Positions 45,737 through 54,279 of a stretch of DNA of 64,000 nt are shown piece by piece (position 1 is the first letter of the stretch; each line of letters begins with the position of its first letter). The stretch spans positions 558,001-622,000 of the forward strand of contig NZ_JAUHJR010000002.1 of NCBI RefSeq assembly GCF_030412915.1. Reading direction: 5' to 3'. The position numbers and the translations under genes were made by a program. A model generated the notes under the pieces. That model was not told where the DNA came from. It searched no databases and saw only the letters and a list, made by a program, of their open reading frames with translations. This DNA comes from Nocardioides abyssi. GTDB taxonomy: Bacteria; Actinomycetota; Actinomycetes; Propionibacteriales; Nocardioidaceae.

Positions 45737-45781
45737 GGTTTCGACACGGCTCGCCCAGCGGCTCGCCGGCTCGCCCAACGG
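45737..45781 (+). repeat. Dispersed repeat, inverted third copy with GGCTCGCC triplication
   Basis: Starts GGTTTCGACACG and contains three GGCTCGCC units, facing copies 1 and 2. Confidence 0.7.
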
Positions 45782-45790
45782 AGCGGTGCG

Positions 45791-47368
45791 TCAGCGCGGC
45801 ACGCGCACGAGCAGCCGCCCGTGGATGCACTCCATCCGCAGCTCGCGGCCGGGGCCGACGGAGTCGCCGTCGAGCTGGCGGGGGGTGTCCTTCTCGGCGC
45901 GGACGACGACGGTGGCGCCGGTCTTGCGGTCGACCAGCTCGTCGGTGTGCGGCCGCTTGAGCATCACCCGCCAGGCGAGCGGGATCCAGGCGAGGAAGTT
46001 GCGCGGGTGCAGGATCACCACGTCGAGCGTGCCGTCGTCGATCGCGGCGTCGGGCAGCAGCGGCATGCCGGCCTGCAGGAAGCCGACGTTGCCGACGACC
46101 ACGGTGCGGGCGCGGTGCTTGGTGAACTCCCCGCCGTCGACGGAGATCTCCACCTTCACGGCCGGGAACATCAGCGACTTCAGGCCGGAGACGACGTAGG
46201 CGACCCAGCCGACCTTCTTCTTCAGGTCCTCGTTGACGCCCTCCATGATCGCGGCGTCGAAGCCCATCCCGGCCATCACCATGAAGTGGGTGTCCGGCGC
46301 GACGCCGTCGCCCTCGACCTTGACCAGGTCGATCGCGCGGTCCTGGCCGTTGAGGCCGATGTCGATGGCCGAGCGCAGGTAGAGCGGGATCCCGAGGTTG
46401 CGGGCCAGCAGGTTGCCGGTGCCGGCGGGGATGATGCCGACCGGGATGCCGGTGCCGGCGAGCTCGGCGCAGACCTCGCGCACGGTGCCGTCGCCGCCGC
46501 AGACGAGCACCAGGTCCGAGCCGTCGACCGAGGCCTGCTCGGCCATGCCGGTGCCCGGGTCCTCGATGGACGTGTAGTGCCAGGTCGGCTCCGACCAGCC
46601 GGCCTCGAGCGCCATCGTCGTGACGATCGCGCGGAACGCGTCGAGGTCCTCCACCTTGATCGGGTTGACGATGACCGCCAGCCGGTGGGCGGAGGTGAAG
46701 ACCTCCGGCAGCGGGTCGGAGCGGACCGCGATGCTGCGCGGCTGCGGGTCGAGCACGGCGAGCACCAGCAGCACCACGCCGAGGCCGAGCAGCGCGCCGC
46801 CGACCACGTCGGAGGGGAAGTGCCGCCCCAGCAGCACCCGGTCCAGGCACACGAGCACCACCAGCAGCCCGATGGCGGCGTACGCCGTGCGACGGGCGCT
46901 CGAGCGCCGCACCAGCATCGCGACCACCACGACCAGCACGCCGGCGAAGGCGGTGACCGACGAGGCGTGGCCGGACGGGAACGACTTGGTGCTCAGCAGC
47001 GCGTCGCCGAGCTGCCACTCGGGCCGCTCGCGGCCGACCCACAGCTTGATGCCGGTGGTCGCCAGCGAGGTCAGCACCATCACGGCGACGACGTACGCCG
47101 CGGCGCGGACGTGCTTCTTCCAGAAGAGCCCGGCGGCCAGCACGACCGTCAGGACGGTCATGCCGACGGTGGCGAAGGCGACCTCGACCCACCGCAGCGG
47201 GCCGGAGAGCCAGCCGGCGTCGACGGCCCACTGCTGGGCCGGGTCGCCGCGCCCGTCGAAGGTGGCCAGGGGGCCCCAGCCCTGCACGACGCCCACGCCG
47301 AGCAGCGCGAGGAGGACGAGGCAGACGGCGGCCCAGCTCAGTGGGGCGACGCGGGGACGGTCCAGCAC
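45791..47368 (-). CDS. PAP2 phosphatase/diacylglycerol kinase-like fusion
   Basis: 525 residues. Residues 1-215 form a six-helix PAP2 phosphatase with KLWVGRERP, SFPSGHASS and RVLLGRHFPSD. The C-terminal part is a lipid kinase domain with VNPIKVEDL, CGGDGTVREV and AGTGNLLARNLG. The two halves could interconvert a polyprenyl or diacylglycerol phosphate and its alcohol at the membrane; the substrate is inference. The GTG at 47368 follows CATACT (47380-47375, minus strand) by six bases. It is divergent from serS. Confidence 0.87.
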   Translation of the reverse strand: MLDRPRVAPLSWAAVCLVLLALLGVGVVQGWGPLATFDGRGDPAQQWAVDAGWLSGPLRWVEVAFATVGMTVLTVVLAAGLFWKKHVRAAAYVVAVMVLTSLATTGIKLWVGRERPEWQLGDALLSTKSFPSGHASSVTAFAGVLVVVVAMLVRRSSARRTAYAAIGLLVVLVCLDRVLLGRHFPSDVVGGALLGLGVVLLVLAVLDPQPRSIAVRSDPLPEVFTSAHRLAVIVNPIKVEDLDAFRAIVTTMALEAGWSEPTWHYTSIEDPGTGMAEQASVDGSDLVLVCGGDGTVREVCAELAGTGIPVGIIPAGTGNLLARNLGIPLYLRSAIDIGLNGQDRAIDLVKVEGDGVAPDTHFMVMAGMGFDAAIMEGVNEDLKKKVGWVAYVVSGLKSLMFPAVKVEISVDGGEFTKHRARTVVVGNVGFLQAGMPLLPDAAIDDGTLDVVILHPRNFLAWIPLAWRVMLKRPHTDELVDRKTGATVVVRAEKDTPRQLDGDSVGPGRELRMECIHGRLLVRVPR

Positions 47369-47447
47369 CTCGACAGTATGACCGTGGGTGAGCGCCCGCC
47401 CGGAACTCGCGTGAGGGGCGCGCAGAGCCCCGGATAGCCTTGCGACC

Positions 47448-48725
47448 ATGATCGACCCCCGCATCCTCCGCGACGACCCCGACCGCGTGCGCGCCGCCCA
47501 GGCCAAGCGCGGTCTGTCCGACGAGGTGGTCGACCGTGCGCTCTCCGCCGACGCCGCCCGCCGGGCCGCGATCAGCACCTTCGAGTCGCGCCGAGCCGAG
47601 CAGAAGCAGCTCGGCAAGCAGATCCCGCAGGCCCAGGGGGACGAGAAGACCGAGCTGCTGGCCCGCACGAAGGCGCTCGCCGCCGAGGTGAAGGAGGCCG
47701 AGGCCGCGCAGGCCGTCGCCGAGGAGGAGTGGCAGGCGGCGCTGATGTCGATGCCGAACCTCGCCGCGCCGGAGGCCCCCGAGGGCGGCGAGGACGACTT
47801 CGTCGTGCTCGAGGAGGTCGGCACGCCGCGCGACTTCGCCGCGGAGGGCTTCGAGCCGCGCGACCACGTCGAGCTGGGGCGGATGCTCGGTGCGATCGAC
47901 CTGGAGCGGGGCGCGAAGGTGTCCGGCTCGCGCTTCTACTTCCTGACCGGCGTGGGCGCGCAGCTGGAGCTGGCGCTGGTCAACCTGGCGATGGAGCAGG
48001 CCCGCGAGGCCGGCTTCACCCAGGTCGTCGCGCCGTCCCTGGTGCGCCCGCGGGCCATGGAGGGCACCGGCTTCCTCGGCCAGGCCGCCGACGACGTCTA
48101 CCGGATCGAGGGCGAGGACCTCTACCTGGTGGGCACCTCCGAGGTGCCGATGGCGGCGTACCACTCCGACGAGATCCTCGACGGTGCGTCGCTGCCGCTG
48201 CGGTACGCCGCGTTCAGCCCGTGCTTCCGCAAGGAGGCCGGCTCGCACGGCAAGGACACCAAGGGCATCATCCGGGTGCACTGGTTCGACAAGGTCGAGA
48301 TGTTCGTCTACTCGACGCTGGAGGAGTCCTACGCCGAGCACGAGCGGCTGCTGGCCTGGGAGAAGCAGTTCCTCGACAAGCTCGAGCTGTCCTACCGCGT
48401 CATCGACGTGGCGACCGGCGACCTCGGCCTCTCGGCGATCCGGAAGTTCGACTGCGAGGCGTGGATCCCCACCCAGGGCAAGTACCGCGAGCTCACCTCG
48501 ACCTCGAACTGCACCGAGTTCCAGTCGCGCCGCCTCGACATCCGCGGCCGCTTCGAGGACGGCACGCGCCCGCTCGCGACCCTCAACGGCACGCTGTGCG
48601 CGATCCCCCGCACGATCGTCGCGATCCTCGAGACCCACCAGCAGGCCGACGGCTCGGTGCGCGTGCCGAAGGCGCTCCAGCCCCACATGGGCGGGCTCGA
48701 GGTCCTCGCGCCGGTGCAGCCGTGA
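47448..48725 (+). CDS. serS: Seryl-tRNA synthetase
   Basis: 425 residues. An N-terminal coiled-coil arm (about 30-105) binds the tRNA-Ser variable arm. Class II motifs follow: motif 2 [28 protein letters not shown] and motif 3 near [17 protein letters not shown]. It charges tRNA-Ser; two of its substrates are encoded at 56.5 and 57.2 kb. TAGCCT (47435-47440) sits seven bases before the ATG, so the operon is leaderless. It heads a four-gene string with GTGA overlaps. Confidence 0.97.
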   Translation: MIDPRILRDDPDRVRAAQAKRGLSDEVVDRALSADAARRAAISTFESRRAEQKQLGKQIPQAQGDEKTELLARTKALAAEVKEAEAAQAVAEEEWQAALMSMPNLAAPEAPEGGEDDFVVLEEVGTPRDFAAEGFEPRDHVELGRMLGAIDLERGAKVSGSRFYFLTGVGAQLELALVNLAMEQAREAGFTQVVAPSLVRPRAMEGTGFLGQAADDVYRIEGEDLYLVGTSEVPMAAYHSDEILDGASLPLRYAAFSPCFRKEAGSHGKDTKGIIRVHWFDKVEMFVYSTLEESYAEHERLLAWEKQFLDKLELSYRVIDVATGDLGLSAIRKFDCEAWIPTQGKYRELTSTSNCTEFQSRRLDIRGRFEDGTRPLATLNGTLCAIPRTIVAILETHQQADGSVRVPKALQPHMGGLEVLAPVQP

Positions 48726-49555
48726 GCTGGGTCCCCAAGGTCGTCGCGCTCGACATCGACGGCACGCTGCTGAAGTGGGTCGAGGGCGCGGGGTCGACCC
48801 ACGAGGAGGTCTCGCCGGCGGTGTACGACGCCGTGCGCCGCGTCCGCGAGGCCGGCGGCCACGTCGTGCTCGCCTCGGGCCGGTCGCCGCACGGCATGAC
48901 CGCCGTCGCGGACCTGCTCGACCTGCACCCCGGCGAGCACACCGCGGACGACCTGCTGTGGGTGGTGGCCTCCAACGGCGCGGTGGTCTTCCGCTACCCG
49001 CCGCTCGAGGTCGTCCACGAGGAGCTCTTCGACGCCGGCCCGGCGGTCCAGGCCGTGCTGGAGCGGCACCCCAACGCGCTGGTGGCCGTCGAGGAGCGCG
49101 GCGTCGGCTACCGCGTCACCTCGCACTTCCCGGAGGGCGAGCTGTCCGGCGACATGATCGTCACCGAGCTCGACGACCTGGTGGCCGGCCCGGTCAGTCG
49201 CGTGATCATCCGCGACCCGGAGGCGACCGCCGACGAGTTCGTCGCGCTGGCCGAGGAGCTGGGCCTGCACGGCACCAACTACATCGTCGGCTGGACCGCC
49301 TGGCTCGACATCGCGCCGGTCGGCGTCTCCAAGGCCTCCGGCCTCGAGCGGGTCTGCGCCGAGCTCGGCTGCACCGCGGCCGACGTGCTGGCGATCGGCG
49401 ACGGGCGCAACGACATCGAGATGCTGGAGTGGGCCGGCCGCGGCGTGGCGATGGGCCAGGCGATCGAGGTCGTCCGGGCGGCGGCCGACGACGTGACCGC
49501 CGACGTCTACGAGGACGGCGCGGCCCAGGAGATCTCCCGCTGGTTCCCGGCGTGA
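48722..49555 (+). CDS. HAD-superfamily (Cof-type) hydrolase 1
   Basis: 277 residues. Nucleophile motif ALDIDGTLL (Asp11, Asp13), cap domain of type IIB, and metal motif [20 protein letters not shown] near the C-terminus. These are small-molecule phosphatases acting on sugar or nucleotide phosphates. GTGA overlap with serS. A related HAD gene lies two positions downstream. Confidence 0.88.
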   Translation: MSWVPKVVALDIDGTLLKWVEGAGSTHEEVSPAVYDAVRRVREAGGHVVLASGRSPHGMTAVADLLDLHPGEHTADDLLWVVASNGAVVFRYPPLEVVHEELFDAGPAVQAVLERHPNALVAVEERGVGYRVTSHFPEGELSGDMIVTELDDLVAGPVSRVIIRDPEATADEFVALAEELGLHGTNYIVGWTAWLDIAPVGVSKASGLERVCAELGCTAADVLAIGDGRNDIEMLEWAGRGVAMGQAIEVVRAAADDVTADVYEDGAAQEISRWFPA

Positions 49556-50037
49556 CCCTGCCCGCCGTGATCGCCACCGAGCGGCTGCGGCTGCCGCTGT
49601 GGACGGCCGACGACGTGGCCGCCTTCCGCAGCGGTGCGCGCCGTCCGGGCTGGCACGCCGACTACCCGCGCCGCGACGACCTCGACGCGCTGGCGCTGTG
49701 GCGCGACGGCGACCCCTGGGGCCCGCGGCACGTGGTCCGCGGCGTGACCGCGCTCGGGTCGATCGGCTTCTTCGGCCCGCCCGAGCCAGCCGGTGACGGC
49801 GTCCTCGAGGTCGAGGTCGGCTACGGCCTGGTCGCGGAGGCGCGCGGATACGGGTTCGCCAGCGAGGCGCTCACCGGCCTGCTGGCCGAGACCGACCGTC
49901 AGGGCGTGCGGGTCCGCGCCAGCGTGGAGCCGACCAACGCCGCCAGCGTCCGGGTGCTCGCGACGTGCGGCTTCACCGAGCTGCGCGGCGCCAACGAGGA
50001 CGGCGAGCTCGTCATGGCCCGCCCGGTGTCGGCGTGA
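49552..50037 (+). CDS. GNAT family N-acetyltransferase
   Basis: 161 residues. IATERLRLPLWTADDVAAF at the N-terminus and EVGYGLVAEARGYGFASEALTGLL (acetyl-CoA loop), ASVEPTNAASVRVLATCGF are typical of RimJ/RimL-like acetyltransferases. Substrate unknown. It is coupled to both flanking HAD genes by four-base overlaps. Confidence 0.85.
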   Translation: MTLPAVIATERLRLPLWTADDVAAFRSGARRPGWHADYPRRDDLDALALWRDGDPWGPRHVVRGVTALGSIGFFGPPEPAGDGVLEVEVGYGLVAEARGYGFASEALTGLLAETDRQGVRVRASVEPTNAASVRVLATCGFTELRGANEDGELVMARPVSA

Positions 50038-50828
50038 CCCGCCCCCGGCTGGTCGCCACCGACCTCGACGGGACGCTCGTGCGCTCCGACGGCACCGTCT
50101 CGGACTACACCGCGGACGTGCTCGCGAAGGTCGAGGCGCTCGGCGTCCCGGTCGTCTTCGTGACCGGTCGGCCGCTGCGCTGGGCCGAGGACGTCTTCGA
50201 GCACGTCGGCGAGCACGGGCTGGCGATCATCTCCAACGGCGCGCTCGTCTGGGACGTCGCCCGCAGCCGCGTGCACCTCGAGCGGCCGATCCCCTCCGGG
50301 CTCGCGATGGAGGTCTGCCGCGACCTGCGCGCGGCCGTGCCCGGCACGGCGTACGCCGTGGAGGACCTGGACGGCATCGGGCTCGAGCCGCACTTCATGG
50401 AGCGCTACCCGATGCCCGACGGCGCCCGCCGCGCGCCGGTCGAGGACCTGCTGGCCCGCCCGCCGCTCAAGCTGCTGGTGCGCCACGAGGAGCTCGCGCC
50501 GCAGGACTTCTGGGACCGCGCCGAGGAGGTCAACGCCGGCCGGCTGACCTTCACCTGGTCCTCCTCGACCACGCTGCTCGAGGTCAGCGGGCCCGGTGTC
50601 ACCAAGGCGACCACGCTCGAGCTGCTGGCCCGCGACCTCGGCGTCGAGGCGCAGGACGTCATCGCCTTCGGGGACATGCCCAACGACCTCCCCATGCTGA
50701 CCTGGGCCGGCACGGCGTACGCCATGGCCGACGCGCACCCCACCGTCACCGCCGCCGCGAGCCACGTGGCGCCCGGTCACGACGAGGACGGCGTCGCCCG
50801 CGTCCTGGCTGGTGTCTTCGGGCTCTGA
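50034..50828 (+). CDS. HAD-superfamily (Cof-type) hydrolase 2
   Basis: 264 residues. LVATDLDGTLVRSDGT (Asp10, Asp12), GRPLRWAEDVFEHVGEHG, and IAFGDMPNDLPMLTWAGTAYAM for the metal site. It is distantly related to the HAD protein encoded at 48722, from which it is separated by the GNAT gene; the duplication is old. Likely a phosphatase of a soluble metabolite. Confidence 0.88.
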   Translation: MTRPRLVATDLDGTLVRSDGTVSDYTADVLAKVEALGVPVVFVTGRPLRWAEDVFEHVGEHGLAIISNGALVWDVARSRVHLERPIPSGLAMEVCRDLRAAVPGTAYAVEDLDGIGLEPHFMERYPMPDGARRAPVEDLLARPPLKLLVRHEELAPQDFWDRAEEVNAGRLTFTWSSSTTLLEVSGPGVTKATTLELLARDLGVEAQDVIAFGDMPNDLPMLTWAGTAYAMADAHPTVTAAASHVAPGHDEDGVARVLAGVFGL

Positions 50829-50837
50829 TCTGTTCTG

Positions 50838-51485
50838 ATGCTCCCCGTGCCCGGCCTCCGACGAACCCTCGTGACCGCTGCGGTCCTGGGGACGTACGTC
50901 GCCACGCCGGCCGTCCTCGGCGCCGCCCCGGCCGCTGCGAGCCCCGTCGCGGCCGCTGCTCCGCCGCGGTGCCCGGCCGTCACGGTCCAGGACGCGACCC
51001 GGCAGGCCGACGCGGTCTTCCGCGGCACCGTCGAGGCCGTCGCGCCCGTGGACGGGGCGGCCTCCGCCGACCGCTTCGACCACGACGTCGTGGTGGGCCG
51101 GGTCTGGAAGGGCGGGATCTCCACCGAGGAGGTCGTCGTCCGCACCGAGGCCAAGCCCCGGTTCGGCACGCGCGCCTGCGCCCGCGGCCTCGGGGAGCTC
51201 GAGGTCGGCGCGGAGTACCTGTTCTTCGTCGACCGCCGCGCCTCGGCCTGGCTCGCCGGATCGGGCAGCCGCACCGAGCCGCTCGACGACCAGCTGCTCG
51301 CCCAGGTCACCCGGCTGCTGGGCTCGGGCAAGGCGCCCGTGCCCGCCGCGCCGGAGTCTGCCGAGTTCACCCGCGTCGCCGACGACGTCCCGGCGGCGTT
51401 CTCCCGCACCGCGGCCCCCGGCCTGGCGATGATCATCGTCGGGCTGCTGGGCCTCGCCGTCGTGCGCGGCCTCGGCCGCCGCTGA
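50838..51485 (+). CDS. Secreted NTR/TIMP-like protein with C-terminal membrane anchor
   Basis: 215 residues. Signal peptide to about residue 35 (ending PAAASPVAAAAPP), then RCPAVTVQDATRQADAVFRGTVEAV...VWKGGISTEEVVVRTE...TRACARGLGELEVGAEYLFF, a pattern seen in netrin/TIMP-like OB-fold domains with two conserved Cys. A C-terminal helix (GLAMIIVGLLGLAVV) precedes RGLGRR, so it is anchored at the outer face. Function unknown. Confidence 0.7.
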   Translation: MLPVPGLRRTLVTAAVLGTYVATPAVLGAAPAAASPVAAAAPPRCPAVTVQDATRQADAVFRGTVEAVAPVDGAASADRFDHDVVVGRVWKGGISTEEVVVRTEAKPRFGTRACARGLGELEVGAEYLFFVDRRASAWLAGSGSRTEPLDDQLLAQVTRLLGSGKAPVPAAPESAEFTRVADDVPAAFSRTAAPGLAMIIVGLLGLAVVRGLGRR

Positions 51486-51538
51486 TCCTGCGCCACCGCC
51501 CGGCCCACGCCCCCCGACCCCCGACATCTCAGGGGAGT

Positions 51539-51578
51539 CCTGCACATATCGGGGGAGATCTGCCCCGATATGTGCAGG
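51539..51578. terminator. Hairpin A between convergent genes
   Basis: Perfect 16-bp stem (CCTGCACATATCGGGG and its complement) with an 8-nt loop. It shares bases 51573-51578 with the next palindrome, so the two cannot form at once. Confidence 0.6.
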
Positions 51579-51606
51579 GGTCACCGGTTAACCGGTGACC
51601 CCTGCA
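51573..51606. terminator. 34-bp perfect palindrome B overlapping hairpin A
   Basis: Arms TGCAGGGGTCACCGGTT and its complement meet without a loop. It sits between the NTR-like gene and the convergent bpa gene, so it probably terminates one or both transcripts. Confidence 0.6.
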
Positions 51607-51644
51607 GCCGCCGAGGCCCGCCGCCGAGCGAGGCCGAGGACCGG

Positions 51645-52250
51645 CTAGAGGTACATCCCGCCGGAGTCGCCGGGGGTGGGGCCGGGGTCCTGGCGGGGCT
51701 GCTGGCCCATGGAGGGCAGGCCGCCCTGGGCGCCGGGGACGGCGCCGGGCGGGAGGGCACGGCGGATCTGCTCGAGCTGGGCCCGGGCGGAGATCTGCTG
51801 GGCGTAGATCGCGGTCTGGATGCCGTGGAAGAGCCCCTCGAGCCAGCCGACGAGCTGGGCCTGGGCGATGCGCAGCTCGCCCTCGGAGGGGGTGACGTCC
51901 TCGGTGAAGGGCAGCGCGAGCCGGCTGAGCTCCTCGACCAGCTCGGGCGCGAGCCCGGCCTCGAGCTCCTTGATGGAGGCGGCGTGGATCTCCTTGAGGC
52001 GGTTGCGGCTGGCCTCGTCGAGCGGGGCGGCCTTCACCTCCTCGAGCAGCTGGCGGATCATCCCGCCGATCCGCATGACCTTCGCGGGCTGCTCGACGAG
52101 GTCGGTGACCGAGCGCTGCTCGTCGTCCTCGGCGCTCTCCTCGCCCCCGTCGGCCTGCTGCTGCAACGCCGACGCCGGCACGGACCCCATCGGCTGCCCG
52201 TCGGGGCCGATGACGACGATGTGCTGCTCCTGCTCCTCGGGACCGCTCAT
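51645..52250 (-). CDS. bpa: Bacterial proteasome activator
   Basis: 201 residues. The core SVTDLVEQPAKVMRIGGMIRQLLEEVKAAPLDEASRNRLKEIHAASIKELEAGLAPELVEEL...RIAQAQLVGWLEGLFHGIQTAI matches Bpa/PafE (Rv3780), which forms a dodecameric ring and opens the 20S proteasome without ATP. The docking tail here is GMYL rather than the mycobacterial GQYL; the terminal Tyr-Leu is kept. ATG at 52250 is taken; another in-frame ATG lies 12 bases upstream. It implies a proteasome elsewhere in the genome. Confidence 0.93.
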   Translation of the reverse strand: MSGPEEQEQHIVVIGPDGQPMGSVPASALQQQADGGEESAEDDEQRSVTDLVEQPAKVMRIGGMIRQLLEEVKAAPLDEASRNRLKEIHAASIKELEAGLAPELVEELSRLALPFTEDVTPSEGELRIAQAQLVGWLEGLFHGIQTAIYAQQISARAQLEQIRRALPPGAVPGAQGGLPSMGQQPRQDPGPTPGDSGGMYL

Positions 52251-52281
52251 GGACCCGAACATATCGACCGGTCGCAACGGC

Positions 52282-53259
52282 TCAGACGGTGAGGACGATC
52301 TTCCCGCTGTGCTCGCCGGAGGTCATCAGCTCGTGGGCGCGCGCGACGTCCTCCAGCGGCATGGTGTCGTGCACGACGACGCGCACGGTGCCGTCGGCCA
52401 GCAGCGGCCAGACGTGCTCGACGACCGAGGCGCAGATCGCGGACTTGCCCTCGACCGGCCGGGAGCGCAGCGAGGTCGCGATGACGGCGCCCCGCTTGCC
52501 GAGCAGCTTGCCGAGGTCGAGCTCGGCCTTCGTGCCGCCCTGCATGCCGATGACGACGAGCCGGCCCTCGGGGGCGAGCGCGTCGACGTTGCGGTCGAGG
52601 TACTTCGCGCCCATGTTGTCGAGGACCACGTCGGCGCCCACCCCGTCGGTGGCGGCGCGGACGGCCTCCACGAAGTCCTCGTCGCGGTAGCTGATGGCCA
52701 CGTCCGCGCCGAGGTCGCGGCAGTACGCCAGCTTCTCGGCCGTGCCGCTCGTCGTCAGCACCCGCGCGCCGGTGGCCTTGGCGAGCTGGATCGCGAACGT
52801 GCCGATCCCGCCGGCCCCGCCGTGCACCAGCAGCGTCTCGTCGGGCCGCAGGCCGGCGACCATGAACAGGTTCGACCACACGGTGCAGGCGACCTCTGGC
52901 ACGGCGGCCGCGGTGACCAGGTCCATCCCGTCCGGGACCGGCATCACCTGGCCGGCGGGGACGACGACGCGGGAGGCGTAGCCCCCGCCGGCCAGCAGCG
53001 CGCACACCTCGTCGCCGACCGACCACTGCTCGACGCCCTCGCCGACCGCCGCCACGATGCCGCTGCACTCCAGGCCGATGACCTCCGAGGCGCCCGCGGG
53101 CGGCGGGTAGAACCCCTGCCGCTGCAGGAGGTCGGCGCGGTTGACCGCGGTCGCCGCGACGGCGATCGCGACCTCCCCGGGCCCGGGCTCGACGTCGGGC
53201 ACCTCCTGCACGCTGAGGACCTCCGGCCCTCCGGCCCCGTCGGCGATCACGGCTCGCAT
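52282..53259 (-). CDS. NAD(P)H quinone oxidoreductase (PIG3/MDR family)
   Basis: 325 residues. GroES-like domain (PGPGEVAIAVAATAVNRADLLQRQGFYPPPAGASEVIGLECSG) and Rossmann domain (VHGGAGGIGTFAIQLAKATGARVLTT). It belongs to the PIG3 subgroup, a different branch from the reductase at 7485. The ATG at 53259 (MRAVIADGAGG) follows TAGGGT (53272-53267, minus strand) by seven bases; an ATG three codons earlier would not fit that promoter. Confidence 0.9.
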   Translation of the reverse strand: MRAVIADGAGGPEVLSVQEVPDVEPGPGEVAIAVAATAVNRADLLQRQGFYPPPAGASEVIGLECSGIVAAVGEGVEQWSVGDEVCALLAGGGYASRVVVPAGQVMPVPDGMDLVTAAAVPEVACTVWSNLFMVAGLRPDETLLVHGGAGGIGTFAIQLAKATGARVLTTSGTAEKLAYCRDLGADVAISYRDEDFVEAVRAATDGVGADVVLDNMGAKYLDRNVDALAPEGRLVVIGMQGGTKAELDLGKLLGKRGAVIATSLRSRPVEGKSAICASVVEHVWPLLADGTVRVVVHDTMPLEDVARAHELMTSGEHSGKIVLTV

Positions 53260-53290
53260 GCCGCCCACCCTAGGAGGGGCCGGGTCGCGG

Positions 53291-53611
53291 TCAGTCCAGC
53301 GTGTCGCCGGTGTGGTCGACCGCCCGGTCGTCGGGGACCGGGTCGTCGACGTCGTCGGGGTCCGGCGCGCCCGCCGGCTTGTCCCACGACTCCGCGAGCC
53401 GCTGGGCCCGCGCGGCCAGCCGCTCGACCTCCTCGGCGTCCGCTCCGGCCGCGCCGGCGGCGTACCCCAGGAGGTAGGACGTCACGGGTGCCGCCGGCCG
53501 CTCGACCGCGTGCGCGACGACGCGCGCCAGGTCGAGGACGAGCCCCTCGTCCATCTCCTCGTCGACGCCGAGGACGTCGCTGAGCTCGTCGATCCAGTCG
53601 TGCAGGTTCAC
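53291..53611 (-). CDS. Small acidic DUF6457-like protein
   Basis: 106 residues from the GTG at 53611: NLHDWIDELSDVLGVDEEMDEGLVLDLARVVAHAVERPAAPVTSYLLGYAAGA, a helical domain I associate with DUF6457, and a disordered Asp/Pro tail. Genes of this kind often sit beside molybdenum cofactor genes, which agrees with the MobA-like gene 55 bases upstream; it may work with it. Confidence 0.72.
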   Translation of the reverse strand: MNLHDWIDELSDVLGVDEEMDEGLVLDLARVVAHAVERPAAPVTSYLLGYAAGAAGADAEEVERLAARAQRLAESWDKPAGAPDPDDVDDPVPDDRAVDHTGDTLD

Positions 53612-53666
53612 GGTCCCCACGATGGCCGAGCCGCGGGGGACCCGCAAGGACGGGCCCGCGCGCCGC

Positions 53667-54221
53667 TCAGAGGTCGCGCAGGTCGGCCCAGGAGTCGAGG
53701 TCGCGGTGCTCGCGGCCCTCGGCCGGGACGGCCGCGAGGTCGAGCGGGGCCAGGAGCCGGTGGAGCGCGGCGCCGTGCTGCTCCTCGTGGCCGGGTCGCA
53801 CGGCGTCGAGCCGGGCGACGTCGAGCACCAGCGCCAGCTGGCGGCGGCCGTCGGGGTCGTGCAGCGCGGCGCCGTCGCGGCCGGCCGCCGCCTCGTGCAG
53901 CCGGCGCAGCGTCCACGGGGTCACGTGCGGCATGTCGACGGCCAGCACCACCAGGGTGGGCGTGCGCTGCAGCAGCGCGTCGCGCCCGGTGAGCAGCGCC
54001 GCGACCGGTCCACCGTGGCGCGGGTCCTCGCGCACGAACGTCACCGGCCGCTCGGTCGGCACCGGGTCGCCCACGACCACGACCTCCGCCGCGTCGACGA
54101 CCGCGTCGAGGGCGTGCGCGAGCAGCGTGCGCCCGCCGACCTCGACCGAGGCCTTGTCGACCCCGCCGAGGCGCGCGGCGCGGCCACCGGCCAGCACGAC
54201 CGCGCAGAAGCTCTCGAGCAC
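53667..54221 (-). CDS. MobA-like nucleotidyltransferase
   Basis: 184 residues. The MobA signature AVVLAGGRAARLGGVDKASVEVGGRTLLAHAL is followed by VVLAVDMPHVTPWTLRRL (metal-binding Asp). MobA joins GMP to molybdopterin, while MocA homologues use CTP; the GG-x-AARLGGVDK loop fits the family but does not settle the nucleotide. GTG at 54221 has GGGAGG nine bases upstream. The MOSC protein at 6813 would be a consumer of such a cofactor. Confidence 0.78.
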   Translation of the reverse strand: MLESFCAVVLAGGRAARLGGVDKASVEVGGRTLLAHALDAVVDAAEVVVVGDPVPTERPVTFVREDPRHGGPVAALLTGRDALLQRTPTLVVLAVDMPHVTPWTLRRLHEAAAGRDGAALHDPDGRRQLALVLDVARLDAVRPGHEEQHGAALHRLLAPLDLAAVPAEGREHRDLDSWADLRDL

Positions 54222-54279
54222 CCGCCCATCCTCCCGCACCGACCCGCGCCCGTCCCCCGGGCGGTGGCACCCTGGCTCC

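Noticed and set aside
45604-45781. CRISPR-like array
   Set aside because: The near-identical 48-bp units are separated by three bases, not unique spacers, and there are no cas genes.
44328-48686. A 1452-codon open frame on the minus strand
   Set aside because: Only its last 285 codons (pheA) are real. The rest is Arg/Gly/Ala-rich antisense of the PAP2 fusion, serS and a repeat, an effect of very high GC.
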